This document shows positions 19,484-33,300 of a stretch of 64,000 bases of DNA, piece after piece. The notes beneath the pieces are model-generated. The model was given only the letters and a program-made list of their open reading frames with translations, did not search any database and was not told where the DNA came from. The stretch is from Strigamia acuminata (taxonomy: Eukaryota; Arthropoda; Chilopoda; Geophilomorpha; Linotaeniidae), in the NCBI GenBank assembly GCA_949358305.1, contig OX442323.1:1-64000 (forward strand), read 5' to 3'. The position numbers and the translations under genes were made by a program. Position 1 is the stretch's first letter, and every line of letters begins with the position of its first letter.

Positions 19484-21022
19484 CTGTAACACATCGAATG
19501 GCAGTCCTTGCTGTGCACAGCAAAAACGACCATCCAAAACAAGTACCTATACCCTAACGCCACGCTAGCTAGCCGCAACCCAAAAATAGCAAGCAAGCTA
19601 TTTCCTAAACGAATAAGCTAAAATGTCCAAATTCTAAGGTTGCCCCAAAGAACTAGAATAACTAAACTCCCTTTTTTAAACGATAAAAGGCGAGACTAAT
19701 CACTAATGAAGACTCATGAAACGCTACGGACGTTTCCACGAAGAGAAAGCGAAAATGCAGAACGTACATCACCAGCGGTAGACACTGGGTGCAGCGGACA
19801 ACAACAGAAACTGGACTTGCCCAGTGGGCGGTGCGGATCGGCTGCTCTAAACTTCCAGCACCGACAGAAGTCACACGCCTATCTAAATCCAAACCCACTT
19901 GCAAACAAGTCGTATAACAATCTAACCGAACAGAAATTGACGGACAGATAAGAACCGACTGACCTCACGGGCCAGCGCTCGCTCAGCTAGACATGAGCAG
20001 CAAAAGAACGAATCTCGTTCTAAAAACAAGAAACGTTCTACAAACACTCGAATACAAACGGGTGTGCCCTCTCCCAAAGCGGAGAGATGATCGACACCAG
20101 AGCTCACGAGGAAACTCGTGCGGCACACGAAAAACATTGGACACAAAACGTAAAGACCAGAGGTCGTCCACATTCCAAACACAAGAGCAGGCTCACATGA
20201 CGAGAAGAAGCCAGATCACTCAAGGACCCCCCTGACCGCCGCTCTGATAGGCAAGAAGGACGAGGAGAAGGAACTGGTTGGCTCACAATAGCTAGTAATT
20301 TAACTTTAGCGTAGGGCAGAAAGCTAAAAGCGGGAGTTAATCGACCCCGAGCTGACGACTAACTGGCCAACACCACTAAAAATTTGCAAATGTGACGACG
20401 CTCCTGTCATTAAGCCTAAAAATTTCTTAAAAAAACTACACGAAAAAGGGAAAAACCCCGGGAGATCAAAGAACTCAAGTCCAAAGAGCTAATAACGTGG
20501 TAAATTGGCAAACTCGATTAAAAAGGGAAACTTGGAAACAAGTAGCTTTGCTTCTCACATATTAAACCAAAAATTCTTACCAAAAACGTGAGTGAACAAA
20601 GAATAAAGCTATTAACCAGCACAGGCATAAAAGCGATCAGAAAATTGGACTCCCTTATTAAATCCAGACACAGAAAGCCAATAAATACGTACAAATCATT
20701 CTTTGGCACTTAAACAATGAACTGAGGACAATAGCAACCTAACCGTAAGCGAGGAGGGCAAAAACAGAAGTTTAGGGTTTAAGGGGACTCCAAACAAGGC
20801 GCAAATAGGCGTGGAAACTAGCTACACTTGCACAACGACGTATGCAGAAGCATGAAACAGAACTAACGCCCCAAAACTCCCAAAACAACCACAATTTCCC
20901 CCAAAAACCTTAAAATTAACATTTGATGAAAACGAGAAAATATAATCGACAAAAAAACGAAATCTTCATTGCCGACTCTAGTACATTGCGTTGTGTATAA
21001 CTGGCGGCCGACTGACGCTTGA
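19484..21022. other. Unassigned non-repetitive region
   Basis: About 1.5 kb with no tandem repeat and no frame that looks like a gene. Several 60-86 codon open frames exist on both strands (for example minus 19922-20182 and plus 19993-20235) but overlap one another and have low-complexity or Cys/Phe-rich translations. The stretch 19700-20300 is less AT-rich than its surroundings. I cannot assign a function. Confidence 0.35.
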
Positions 21023-21421
21023 AGAGTGACTCTTCCAAACTCGGTGACCATTCTGTGTGCGCTGACGGCACGAATCTTTTGGCGGGACTGTCCGGTACAA
21101 CTGAGAGAACTCGCTCTGCTGCTGAAGAAACAACTCGACTGGAATCTTGACCGCGTCGCTTGTGAGACGACGCACGTCTGTGTGGACACAGCCTCGTACT
21201 GTCCAACGAACTGGGCACACGAAATCCTGGAAAATCTTGCCGAAACTCTCTTCATCGACGATCCCGAAGTGGTCGCTGCATTCCGCCATACGACGCACTC
21301 GTACTGGGCGAATCTGAGACGAATTTCGCCATCCCGAGCAGCAATTCTCGATTTGACCGACAGCCACACGCATTGCGCTTGTAAATGCGCTGGCTTCACA
21401 CGATGCGTCTGTCGTCACTAA
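21023..21421 (+). CDS. Possible exon or gene remnant, unknown protein
   Basis: A frame of about 130 codons is open from 21023 to TAA at 21419-21421. Its first in-frame initiator-like codon is GTG at 21026, so without an upstream ATG it would have to be an internal or last exon. An AG at 21023-21024 could be an acceptor. The translation looks protein-like: an amphipathic helix QLRELALLLKKQLDW, then an acidic helical stretch NWAHEILENLAETLFIDD, and a Cys/His-rich tail (CACKC...CVCRH). No known domain is recognised. The patch is CpG-rich relative to its flanks, so minus-strand frames of 178 and 184 codons also stay open, and the coding strand is uncertain. Confidence 0.3.
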   Translation, partial: RVTLPNSVTILCALTARIFWRDCPVQLRELALLLKKQLDWNLDRVACETTHVCVDTASYCPTNWAHEILENLAETLFIDDPEVVAAFRHTTHSYWANLRRISPSRAAILDLTDSHTHCACKCAGFTRCVCRH

Positions 21422-21459
21422 GCGCTGGCAGCCTCCACTGCAATTACCGATCTTGTTTC

Positions 21460-21489
21460 CGAAAATGGCGGCGACGTCACCCATTTTCG
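21460..21489. promoter_or_regulatory. Inverted repeat with YY1-like and CRE-like motifs
   Basis: Perfect 9-bp arms CGAAAATGG (21460-21468) and CCATTTTCG (21481-21489) flank a 12-base spacer CGGCGACGTCAC. AAAATGGCGGC matches the YY1-type core found near TATA-less promoters, and GACGTCAC is a CRE-type site. It lies at the edge of the CpG-rich patch. It may drive a transcript on either strand. Confidence 0.4.
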
Positions 21490-22316
21490 AACTCACGGCA
21501 ACCTGACGACACTTGGCTAGCATCCTGGTCACGGCACCAACTTTGTTTCTAGCAGTGCTTGAAGACCGTGTTGCACTCTAGAAGACATTTGAAAATGGTT
21601 AAAATAAATAACCCTATTTACCAGAACTTGTGAAGAATCCCAAAGAAGAAAGTCCATTACAGGAAAAAACCTTGATGTGAAACCTGTAAAGTGAGCTGTG
21701 AACATGTTGGGACAATTCAATACTATTGTGCTCAAGTTAGCACACAAAAACGAATTTATTGTAAGGTTAAAATCTATCAAAACATTACACATAAGAGAGG
21801 AGAAAATCAACGTTACTTAGGACTAGAAAAAACATATAACAAGTCAGAGTAGTTGCTGCGCAACCTACAACAATTAGAGCAGCGGCTCTTAGCAACGAGT
21901 GGCAACAATCACTCGCAAGAGGCGAATTGTCCCTCTAGTGACAAAATGATAAAGCGTATACAAGAAAATACACAGTTTCGAGTATAAAATCATTACAAAA
22001 GGCACAAAACCGTAATAAATTAAGACAAAGTGTTTCAAATAAATAAACTAACTTAGGAACTAACAACAGCAACTCTTTGGACGAATCCAAGCAGTAAAAC
22101 TCCAAAGAATCAAAGAAAAGATACAAGATTACCTTAAAAAAGACAGCTTAAATCAGGTAATTCACCACTCCCACGTCACAAACTACACGAAATTCATTTA
22201 ACCTTTAGCCAAAACTTAAGCTGCACTATTAACTAAACACAAACTTAAATTAATGATTAATCAAAGCAAATCCGCTATTGCGATAGCAAAAATCCATGTT
22301 GCGCGTGCTCGCAACA
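21490..22316. other. AT-rich region before the long satellite
   Basis: AT-rich unique DNA with no convincing gene; the minus-strand frames at 21529-21810 and 21935-22126 are Leu/Phe/Cys-rich and not gene-like. Two short hairpins sit at the junction: GCTAT-TGCG-ATAGC at 22274-22287 and GTTGCG-CGTGCT-CGCAAC at 22298-22315, the second ending one base before the first satellite monomer. Confidence 0.45.
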
Positions 22317-25300
22317 ACTTAGCACAAACACCACAAGACCAATGTTTCTGAATGTTCAGAAATAGTGTTTAAACCTTAGTAGAAGGCTCCAATGTAAGTT
22401 TTAGAAACATCTAACCAATGATTTGGGAGAATAGACTTTTGATCTCATCACAGTTGACTTAGCACAAACACCACAAGTCCAATGTCTCTGAATGTAAAGA
22501 AATAGTGTTTAAACCTTAGTAGAAGCCTTCAATGTAAGTTTTAGCAACATCCAAGCAATACATTTTGAAAAAAAAATTTTGAGCTTATTTCACATCGCAG
22601 TTGACTTAGCACAAACACCACAAGATTAATGTCTCTGAATGTTCAGAAATAGTGTTTAAACCTTAGTAGAAGGCTCCAATGTAAGTTTTAGAAACATCTA
22701 ACTAATGATTTGGGAGAATAGACTTTTGATCTCATCACAGTTGACTTAGCACAAACACCACAAGACCAATGTTTCTGAATGTTCAGAAATAGTGTTTAAA
22801 CCTTAGTAGAAGGCTCCAATGTAAGTTTTAGAAACATCTAACTAATGATTTGGGAGAATAGACTTTTGATCTCATCACAGTTGACTTAGCACAAACACCA
22901 CAAGTCCAATGTCTCTGAATGTAAAGAAATAGTGTTTAAACCTTAGTAGAAGCCTTCAATGTAAGTTTTAGCAACATCCAAGCAATATATTTTGAAAAAA
23001 AAATTTTGAGCTTATTTCACATCGCAGTTGACTTAGCACAAACACCACAAGACCAATGTCTCTGAATGTTCAGAAATAGTGTTTAAACCTTAGTAGAAGG
23101 CTCCAATGTAAGTTTTAGAAACATCTAACCAATGATTTGGGAGAATAGACTTTTGATCTCATTACAGTTGACTTAGCACAAACACCACAAGACAAATGTC
23201 TCTGAATGTTCAGAAATAGTGTTTAAACCTTAGTAGAAGACTTCAATGTAAGTTTTAGCAACATCCAAGCACTGATTTAGGAGAATAGACTTTTGATCTC
23301 ATCACAGTTGACTTAGCACAAACACCACAAGTCCAATGTCTCTGAATGTTCAGAAATAGTGTTTAAACCTTAGTAGAAGACTTCAATGTAAGTTTTAGCA
23401 ACATCCAAGCACTGATTTGGGAGAATAGACTTTTGATCTCATCACAGTTGACTTAGCACAAACACCACAAGATTAATGTCTCTGAATGTTTAGAAATAGT
23501 GTTTAAACCTTAGTAGAAGGCTCCAATGTAAGTTTTAGAAACATCTAACTAATGATTTGGGAGAATAGACTTTTGATCTCATCACAGTTGACTTAGCACA
23601 AACACCACAAGACCAATGTTTCTGAATGTTCAGAAATAGTGTTTAAACCTTAGTAGAAGGCTCCAATGTAAGTTTTAGAAACATCTAACCAATGATTTGG
23701 GAGAATAGACTTTTGATCTCATCACAGTTGACTTAGCACAAACACCACAAGTCCAATGTCTCTGAATGTAAAGAAATAGTGTTTAAACCTTAGTAGAAGC
23801 CTTCAATGTAAGTTTTAGCAACATCCAAGCAATACATTTTGAAAAAAAAATTTTGAGCTTATTTCACATCGCAGTTGACTTAGCACAAACACCACAAGAT
23901 TAATGTCTCTGAATGTTCAGAAATAGTGTTTAAACCTTAGTAGAAGGCTCCAATGTAAGTTTTAGAAACATCTAACTAATGATTTGGGAGAATAGACTTT
24001 TGATCTCATCACAGTTGACTTAGCACAAACACCACAAGACCAATGTTTCTGAATGTTCAGAAATAGTGTTTAAACCTTAGTAGAAGGCTCCAATGTAAGT
24101 TTTAGAAACATCTAACTAATGATTTGGGAGAATAGACTTTTGATCTCATCACAGTTGACTTAGCACAAACACCACAAGACCAATGTTTCTGAATGTTCAG
24201 AAATAGTGTTTAAACCTTAGTAGAAGGCTCCAATGTAAGTTTTAGAAACATCTAACCAATGATTTGGGAGAATAGACTTTTGATCTCATCACAGTTGACT
24301 TAGCACAAACACCACAAGTCCAATGTCTCTGAATGTAAAGAAATAGTGTTTAAACCTTAGTAGAAGCCTTCAATGTAAGTTTTAGCAACATCCAAGCAAT
24401 ATATTTTGAAAAAAAAATTTTGAGCTTATTTCACATCGCAGTTGACTTAGCACAAACACCACAAGACCAATGTCTCTGAATGTTCAGAAATAGTGTTTAA
24501 ACCTTAGTAGAAGGCTCCAATGTAAGTTTTAGAAACATCTAACCAATGATTTGGGAGAATAGACTTTTGATCTCATTACAGTTGACTTAGCACAAACACC
24601 ACAAGACAAATGTCTCTGAATGTTCAGAAATAGTGTTTAAACCTTAGTAGAAGACTTCAATGTAAGTTTTAGCAACATCCAAGCACTGATTTAGGAGAAT
24701 AGACTTTTGATCTCATCACAGTTGACTTAGCACAAACACCACAAGTCCAATGTCTCTGAATGTTCAGAAATAGTGTTTAAACCTTAGTAGAAGACTTCAA
24801 TGTAAGTTTTAGCAACATCCAAGCACTGATTTGGGAGAATAGACTTTTGATCTCATCACAGTTGACTTAGCACAAACACCACAAGACCAATGTCTCTGAA
24901 TGTTCAGAAATAGTGTTTAAACCTTAGTAGAAGGCTCCAATGTAAGTTTTAGAAACATCTAACTAATGATTTGGGAGAATAGACTTTTGATCTCATCACA
25001 GTTGACTTAGCACAAACACCACAAGATTAATGTCTCTGAATGTTCAGAAATAGTGTTTAAACCTTAGTAGAAGGCTCCAATGTAAGTTTTAGAAACATCT
25101 AACTAATGATTTGGGAGAATAGACTTTTGATCTCATCACAGTTGACTTAGCACAAACACCACAAGTCCAATGTCTCTGAATGTTCAGAAATAGTGTTTAA
25201 ACCTTAGTAGAAGACTTCAATGTAAGTTTTAGCAACATCCAAGCACTGATTTGGGAGAATAGACTTTTGATCTCATCACAGTTGACTTAGGCCAAACACC

Positions 25301-28070
25301 ACAAGATTAATGTCTCTGAATGTTCAGAAATAGTGTTTAAACCTTAGTAGAAGGCTCCAATGTAAGTTTTAGAAACATCTAACTAATGATTTGGGAGAAT
25401 AGACTTTTGATCTCATCACAGTTGACTTAGCACAAACACCACAAGACCAATGTTTCTGAATGTTCAGAAATAGTGTTTAAACCTTAGTAGAAGGCTCCAA
25501 TGTAAGTTTTAGAAACATCTAACCAATGATTTGGGAGAATAGACTTTTGATCTCATCACAGTTGACTTAGCACAAACACCACAAGTCCAATGTCTCTGAA
25601 TGTAAAGAAATAGTGTTTAAACCTTAGTAGAAGCCTTCAATGTAAGTTTTAGCAACATCCAAGCAATACATTTTGAAAAAAAAATTTTGAGCTTATTTCA
25701 CATCGCAGTTGACTTAGCACAAACACCACAAGATTAATGTCTCTGAATGTTCAGAAATAGTGTTTAAACCTTAGTAGAAGGCTCCAATGTAAGTTTTAGA
25801 AACATCTAACTAATGATTTGGGAGAATAGACTTTTGATCTCATCACAGTTGACTTAGCACAAACACCACAAGACCAATGTTTCTGAATGTTCAGAAATAG
25901 TGTTTAAACCTTAGTAGAAGGCTCCAATGTAAGTTTTAGAAACATCTAACTAATGATTTGGGAGAATAGACTTTTGATCTCATCACAGTTGACTTAGCAC
26001 AAACACCACAAGTCCAATGTCTCTGAATGTAAAGAAATAGTGTTTAAACCTTAGTAGAAGCCTTCAATGTAAGTTTTAGCAACATCCAAGCAATATATTT
26101 TGAAAAAAAAATTTTGAGCTTATTTCACATCGCAGTTGACTTAGCACAAACACCACAAGACCAATGTCTCTGAATGTTCAGAAATAGTGTTTAAACCTTA
26201 GTAGAAGGCTCCAATGTAAGTTTTAGAAACATCTAACCAATGATTTGGGAGAATAGACTTTTGATCTCATTACAGTTGACTTAGCACAAACACCACAAGA
26301 CAAATGTCTCTGAATGTTCAGAAATAGTGTTTAAACCTTAGTAGAAGACTTCAATGTAAGTTTTAGCAACATCCAAGCACTGATTTAGGAGAATAGACTT
26401 TTGATCTCATCACAGTTGACTTAGCACAAACACCACAAGTCCAATGTCTCTGAATGTTCAGAAATAGTGTTTAAACCTTAGTAGAAGACTTCAATGTAAG
26501 TTTTAGCAACATCCAAGCACTGATTTGGGAGAATAGACTTTTGATCTCATCACAGTTGACTTAGCACAAACACCACAAGATTAATGTCTCTGAATGTTTA
26601 GAAATAGTGTTTAAACCTTAGTAGAAGGCTCCAATGTAAGTTTTAGAAACATCTAACTAATGATTTGGGAGAATAGACTTTTGATCTCATCACAGTTGAC
26701 TTAGCACAAACACCACAAGACCAATGTTTCTGAATGTTCAGAAATAGTGTTTAAACCTTAGTAGAAGGCTCCAATGTAAGTTTTAGAAACATCTAACCAA
26801 TGATTTGGGAGAATAGACTTTTGATCTCATCACAGTTGACTTAGCACAAACACCACAAGTCCAATGTCTCTGAATGTAAAGAAATAGTGTTTAAACCTTA
26901 GTAGAAGCCTTCAATGTAAGTTTTAGCAACATCCAAGCAATACATTTTGAAAAAAAAATTTTGAGCTTATTTCACATCGCAGTTGACTTAGCACAAACAC
27001 CACAAGATTAATGTCTCTGAATGTTCAGAAATAGTGTTTAAACCTTAGTAGAAGGCTCCAATGTAAGTTTTAGAAACATCTAACTAATGATTTGGGAGAA
27101 TAGACTTTTGATCTCATCACAGTTGACTTAGCACAAACACCACAAGACCAATGTTTCTGAATGTTCAGAAATAGTGTTTAAACCTTAGTAGAAGGCTCCA
27201 ATGTAAGTTTTAGAAACATCTAACTAATGATTTGGGAGAATAGACTTTTGATCTCATCACAGTTGACTTAGCACAAACACCACAAGACCAATGTTTCTGA
27301 ATGTTCAGAAATAGTGTTTAAACCTTAGTAGAAGGCTCCAATGTAAGTTTTAGAAACATCTAACCAATGATTTGGGAGAATAGACTTTTGATCTCATCAC
27401 AGTTGACTTAGCACAAACACCACAAGTCCAATGTCTCTGAATGTAAAGAAATAGTGTTTAAACCTTAGTAGAAGCCTTCAATGTAAGTTTTAGCAACATC
27501 CAAGCAATATATTTTGAAAAAAAAATTTTGAGCTTATTTCACATCGCAGTTGACTTAGCACAAACACCACAAGACCAATGTCTCTGAATGTTCAGAAATA
27601 GTGTTTAAACCTTAGTAGAAGGCTCCAATGTAAGTTTTAGAAACATCTAACCAATGATTTGGGAGAATAGACTTTTGATCTCATTACAGTTGACTTAGCA
27701 CAAACACCACAAGACAAATGTCTCTGAATGTTCAGAAATAGTGTTTAAACCTTAGTAGAAGACTTCAATGTAAGTTTTAGCAACATCCAAGCACTGATTT
27801 AGGAGAATAGACTTTTGATCTCATCACAGTTGACTTAGCACAAACACCACAAGTCCAATGTCTCTGAATGTTCAGAAATAGTGTTTAAACCTTAGTAGAA
27901 GACTTCAATGTAAGTTTTAGCAACATCCAAGCACTGATTTGGGAGAATAGACTTTTGATCTCATCACAGTTGACTTAGCACAAACACCACAAGACCAATG
28001 TCTCTGAATGTTCAGAAATAGTGTTTAAACCTTAGTAGAAGGCTCCAATGTAAGTTTTAGAAACATCTAA
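22317..28070. repeat. 22-monomer (3108-bp) duplicated block
   Basis: The stretch from 22317 to about 24960 recurs from 25425 to about 28070 at an offset of 3108 bp (18 short plus 4 long monomers). The four long monomers ending near 22600, 23028, 23873 and 24440 all have partners at +3108. The last part of the first unit (about 24960-25424) is not shared with what follows 28070. Confidence 0.85.
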
Positions 28071-30359
28071 CCAATGATTTGGGAGAATAGACTTTTGATC
28101 TCATCACAGTTGACTTAGCACAAACACCACAAGTCCAATGTCTCTGAATGTAAAGAAATAGTGTTTAAACCTTAGTAGAAGCCTTCAATGTAAGTTTTAG
28201 CAACATCCAAGCAATACATTTTGAAAAAAAAATTTTGAGCTTATTTCACATCGCAGTTGACTTAGCACAAACACCACAAGACCAATGTCTCTGAATGTTC
28301 AGAAATAGTGTTTAAACCTTAGTAGAAGGCTCCAATGTAAGTTTTAGAAACATCTAACTAATGATTTGGGAGAATAGACTTTTGATCTCATCACAGTTGA
28401 CTTAGCACAAACACCACAAGATTAATGTCTCTGAATGTTCAGAAATAGTGTTTAAACCTTAGTAGAAGGCTCCAATGTAAGTTTTAGAAACATCTAACTA
28501 ATGATTTGGGAGAATAGACTTTTGATCTCATCACAGTTGACTTAGCACAAACACCACAAGACCAATATCTCTGAATGTTCAGAAATAGTGTTTAAACCTT
28601 AGTAGAAGGCTCCAATGTAAGTTTTAGAAACATCTAACTAATGATTTGGGAGAATAGACTTTTGATCTCATCACAGTTGACTTAGCACAAACACCACAAG
28701 ACCAATGTTTCTGAATGTTCAGAAATAGTGTTTAAACCTTAGTAGAAGGCTCCAATGTAAGTTTTAGAAACATCTAACCAATGATTTGGGAGAATAGACT
28801 TTTGATCTCATCACAGTTGACTTAGCACAAACACCACAAGTCCAATGTCTCTGAATGTTCAGAAATAGTGTTTAAACCCTAGTAGAAGCCTTCAATTTAA
28901 ATTTTAGCAACATCCAAGCACTGATTTGGGAGAATAGACTTTTGATCTCATCACAGTTGACTTAGCACAAACACCACAAGACCAATGTTTCTGAATGTTC
29001 AGAAATAGTGTTTAAACCTTAGTAGAAGGCTCCAATGTAAGTTTTAGAAACATCTAACTAATGATTTGGAAGAATAGACTTTTGATCTCATCACAGTTGA
29101 CTTAGCACAAACACCACAAGACCAATGTCTCTGAATGTTCAGAAATAGTGTTTAAACCTTAGTAGAAGGCTCCAATGTAAGTTTTAGAAACATCTAACTA
29201 ATGATTTGGGAGAATAGACTTTTGATCTCATCACAGTTGACTTAGCACAAACACCACAAGACCAATGTTTCTGAATGTTCAGAAATAGTGTTTAAACCTT
29301 AGTAGAAGGCTCCAATGTAAGTTTTAGAAACATCTAACCAATGATTTGGGAGAATAGACTTTTGATCTCATCACAGTTGACTTAGCACAAACACCACAAG
29401 TCCAATGTCTCTGAATGTTCAGAAATAGTGTTTAAACCCTAGTAGAAGCCTTCAATTTAAATTTTAGCAACATCCAAGCACTGATTTGGGAGAATAGACT
29501 TTTGATCTCATCACAGTTGACTTAGCACAAACACCACAAGACCAATGTTTCTGAATGTTCAGAAATAGTGTTTAAACCTTAGTAGAAGGCTCCAATGTAA
29601 GTTTTAGAAACATCTAACTAATGATTTGGAAGAATAGACTTTTGATCTCATCACAGTTGACTTAGCACAAACACCACAAGACCAATGTCTCTGAATGTTC
29701 AGAAATAGTGTTTAAACCTTAGTAGAAGGCTCCAATGTAAGTTTTAGAAACATCTAACTAATGATTTGGGAGAATAGACTTTTGATCTCATCACAGTTGA
29801 CTTAGCACAAACACCACAAGTCCAATGTCTCTGAATGTTCAGAAATAGTGTTTAAACCTTAGTAGAAGACTTCAATGTAAGTTTTAGCAACATCCAAGCA
29901 CTGATTTGGGAGAATAGACTTTTGATCTCATCACAGTTGACTTAGCACAAACACCACAAGATTAATGTCTCTGAATGTTCAGAAATAGTGTTTAAACCTT
30001 AGTAGAAGGCTCCAATGTAAGTTTTAGAAACATCTAACTAATGATTTGGGAGAATAGACTTTTGATCTCATCACAGTTGACTTAGCACAAACACCACAAG
30101 ACCAATGTTTCTGAATGTTCAGAAATAGTGTTTAAACCTTAGTAGAAGGCTCCAATGTAAGTTTTAGCAACATCCAAGCGCTGATTTGGGAGAATAGACT
30201 TTTGATCTCATCACAGTTGACTTAGCACAAACATCACAAGACAAATGTCTCTGAATGTTCAGAAATAGTGTTTAAACCTTAGTAGAAGACTTCAATGTAA
30301 GTTTTAGCAACATCCAAGCACTGATTTGGGAGAATAGACTTTTGATCTCATCACAGTTG

Positions 30360-33300
30360 ACTTAGCACAAACACCACAAGTCCAATGTCTCTGAATGTAA
30401 AGAAATAGTGTTTAAACCTTAGTAGAAGCCTTCAATGTAAGTTTTAGCAACATCCAAGCAATATATTTTGAAAAAAAAATTTTGAGCTTATTTCACATCG
30501 CAGTTGACTTAGCACAAACACCACAAGACCAATGTCTCTGAATGTTCAGAAATAGTGTTTAAACCTTAGTAGAAGGCTCCAATGTAAGTTTTAGAAACAT
30601 CTAACTAATGATTTGGGAGAATAGACTTTTGATCTCATCACAGTTGACTTAGCACAAACACCACAAGATTAATGTCTCTGAATGTTCAGAAATAGTGTTT
30701 AAACCTTAGTAGAAGGCTCCAATGTAAGTTTTAGAAACATCTAACTAATGATTTGGGAGAATAGACTTTTGATCTCATCACAGTTGACTTAGCACAAACA
30801 CCACAAGACCAATATCTCTGAATGTTCAGAAATAGTGTTTAAACCTTAGTAGAAGGCTCCAATGTAAGTTTTAGAAACATCTAACTAATGATTTGGGAGA
30901 ATAGACTTTTGATCTCATCACAGTTGACTTAGCACAAACACCACAAGACCAATGTTTCTGAATGTTCAGAAATAGTGTTTAAACCTTAGTAGAAGGCTCC
31001 AATGTAAGTTTTAGAAACATCTAACCAATGATTTGGGAGAATAGACTTTTGATCTCATCACAGTTGACTTAGCACAAACACCACAAGTCCAATGTCTCTG
31101 AATGTTCAGAAATAGTGTTTAAACCCTAGTAGAAGCCTTCAATTTAAATTTTAGCAACATCCAAGCACTGATTTGGGAGAATAGACTTTTGATCTCATCA
31201 CAGTTGACTTAGCACAAACACCACAAGACCAATGTTTCTGAATGTTCAGAAATAGTGTTTAAACCTTAGTAGAAGGCTCCAATGTAAGTTTTAGAAACAT
31301 CTAACTAATGATTTGGGAGAATAGACTTTTGATCTCATCACAGTTGACTTAGCACAAACACCACAAGACCAATGTCTCTGAATGTTCAGAAATAGTGTTT
31401 AAACCTTAGTAGAAGGCTCCAATGTAAGTTTTAGAAACATCTAACTAATGATTTGGGAGAATAGACTTTTGATCTCATCACAGTTGACTTAGCACAAACA
31501 CCACAAGTCCAATGTCTCTGAATGTTCAGAAATAGTGTTTAAACCTTAGTAGAAGACTTCAATGTAAGTTTTAGCAACATCCAAGCACTGATTTGGGAGA
31601 ATAGACTTTTGATCTCATCACAGTTGACTTAGCACAAACACCACAAGATTAATGTCTCTGAATGTTCAGAAATAGTGTTTAAACCTTAGTAGAAGGCTCC
31701 AATGTAAGTTTTAGAAACATCTAACTAATGATTTGGGAGAATAGACTTTTGATCTCATCACAGTTGACTTAGCACAAACACCACAAGACCAATGTTTCTG
31801 AATGTTCAGAAATAGTGTTTAAACCTTAGTAGAAGGCTCCAATGTAAGTTTTAGCAACATCCAAGCGCTGATTTGGGAGAATAGACTTTTGATCTCATCA
31901 CAGTTGACTTAGCACAAACATCACAAGACAAATGTCTCTGAATGTTCAGAAATAGTGTTTAAACCTTAGTAGAAGACTTCAATGTAAGTTTTAGCAACAT
32001 CCAAGCACTGATTTGGGAGAATAGACTTTTGATCTCATCACAGTTGACTTAGCACAAACACCACAAGACCAATGTTTCTGAATGTTCAGAAATAGTGTTT
32101 AAACCTTAGTAGAAGGCTCCAATGTAAGTTTTAGAAACATCTAACCAATGATTTGGGAGAATAGACTTTTGATCTCATCACAGTTGACTTAGCACAAACA
32201 CCACAAGTCCAATGTCTCTGAATGTTCAGAAATAGTGTTTAAACCTTAGTAGAAGGCTCCAATGTAAGTTTTAGAAACATCTAACTAATGATTTGGGAGA
32301 ATAGACTTTTGATCTCATCACAGTTGACTTAGCACAAACACCACAAGTCCAATGTCTCTGAATGTTCAGAAATAGTGTTTAAACCTTAGTAGAAGACTTC
32401 AATGTAAGTTTTAGAAACATCTAACTAATGATTTGGGAGAATAGACTTTTGATCTCATCACAGTTGACTTAGCACAAACACCACAAGATTAATGTCTCTG
32501 AATGTTCAGAAATAGTGTTTAAACCTTAGTAGAAGGCTCCAATGTAAGTTTTAGAAACATCTAACTAATGATTTGGGAGAATAGACTTTTGATCTCATCA
32601 CAGTTGACTTAGCACAAACACCACAAGACCAATGTCTCTGAATGTTCAGAAATAGTGTTTAAACCTTAGTAGAAGGCTCCAATGTAAGTTTTAGAAACAT
32701 CTAACTAATGATTTGGGAGAATAGACTTTTGATCTTATCACAGTTGACTTAGCACAAACACCACAAGACCAATGTCTCTGAATGTTCAGAAATAGTGTTT
32801 AAACCTTAGTAGAAGGCTCCAATGTAAGTTTTAGAAACATCTAACTAATGATTTGGGAGAATAGACTTTTGATCTCATCACAGTTGACTTAGCACAAACA
32901 CCACAAGTCCAATGTCTCTGAATGTTCAGAAATAGTGTTTAAACCTTAGTAGAAGACTTCAATGTAAGTTTTAGCAACATCCAAGCACTGATTTGGGAGA
33001 ATAGACTTTTGATCTCATCACAGTTGACTTAGCACAAACACCACAAGATTAATGTCTCTGAATGTTCAGAAATAGTGTTTAAACCTTAGTAGAAGGCTCC
33101 AATGTAAGTTTTAGAAACATCTAACTAATGATTTGGGAGAATAGACTTTTGATCTCATCACAGTTGACTTAGCACAAACACCACAAGACCAATGTCTCTG
33201 AATGTTCAGAAATAGTGTTTAAACCTTAGTAGAAGGCTCCAATGTAAGTTTTAGAAACATCTAACTAATGATTTGGAAGAATAGACTTTTGATCTCATCA

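Noticed and set aside
20863-21532. Minus-strand frames of 178, 100 and 184 codons
   Set aside because: They overlap each other and the plus-strand frame in a CpG-rich patch where stops are rare on both strands. None has a recognisable domain; the 178-codon frame ends in low-complexity hydrophobic sequence. They are kept only as an alternative to the plus-strand call.
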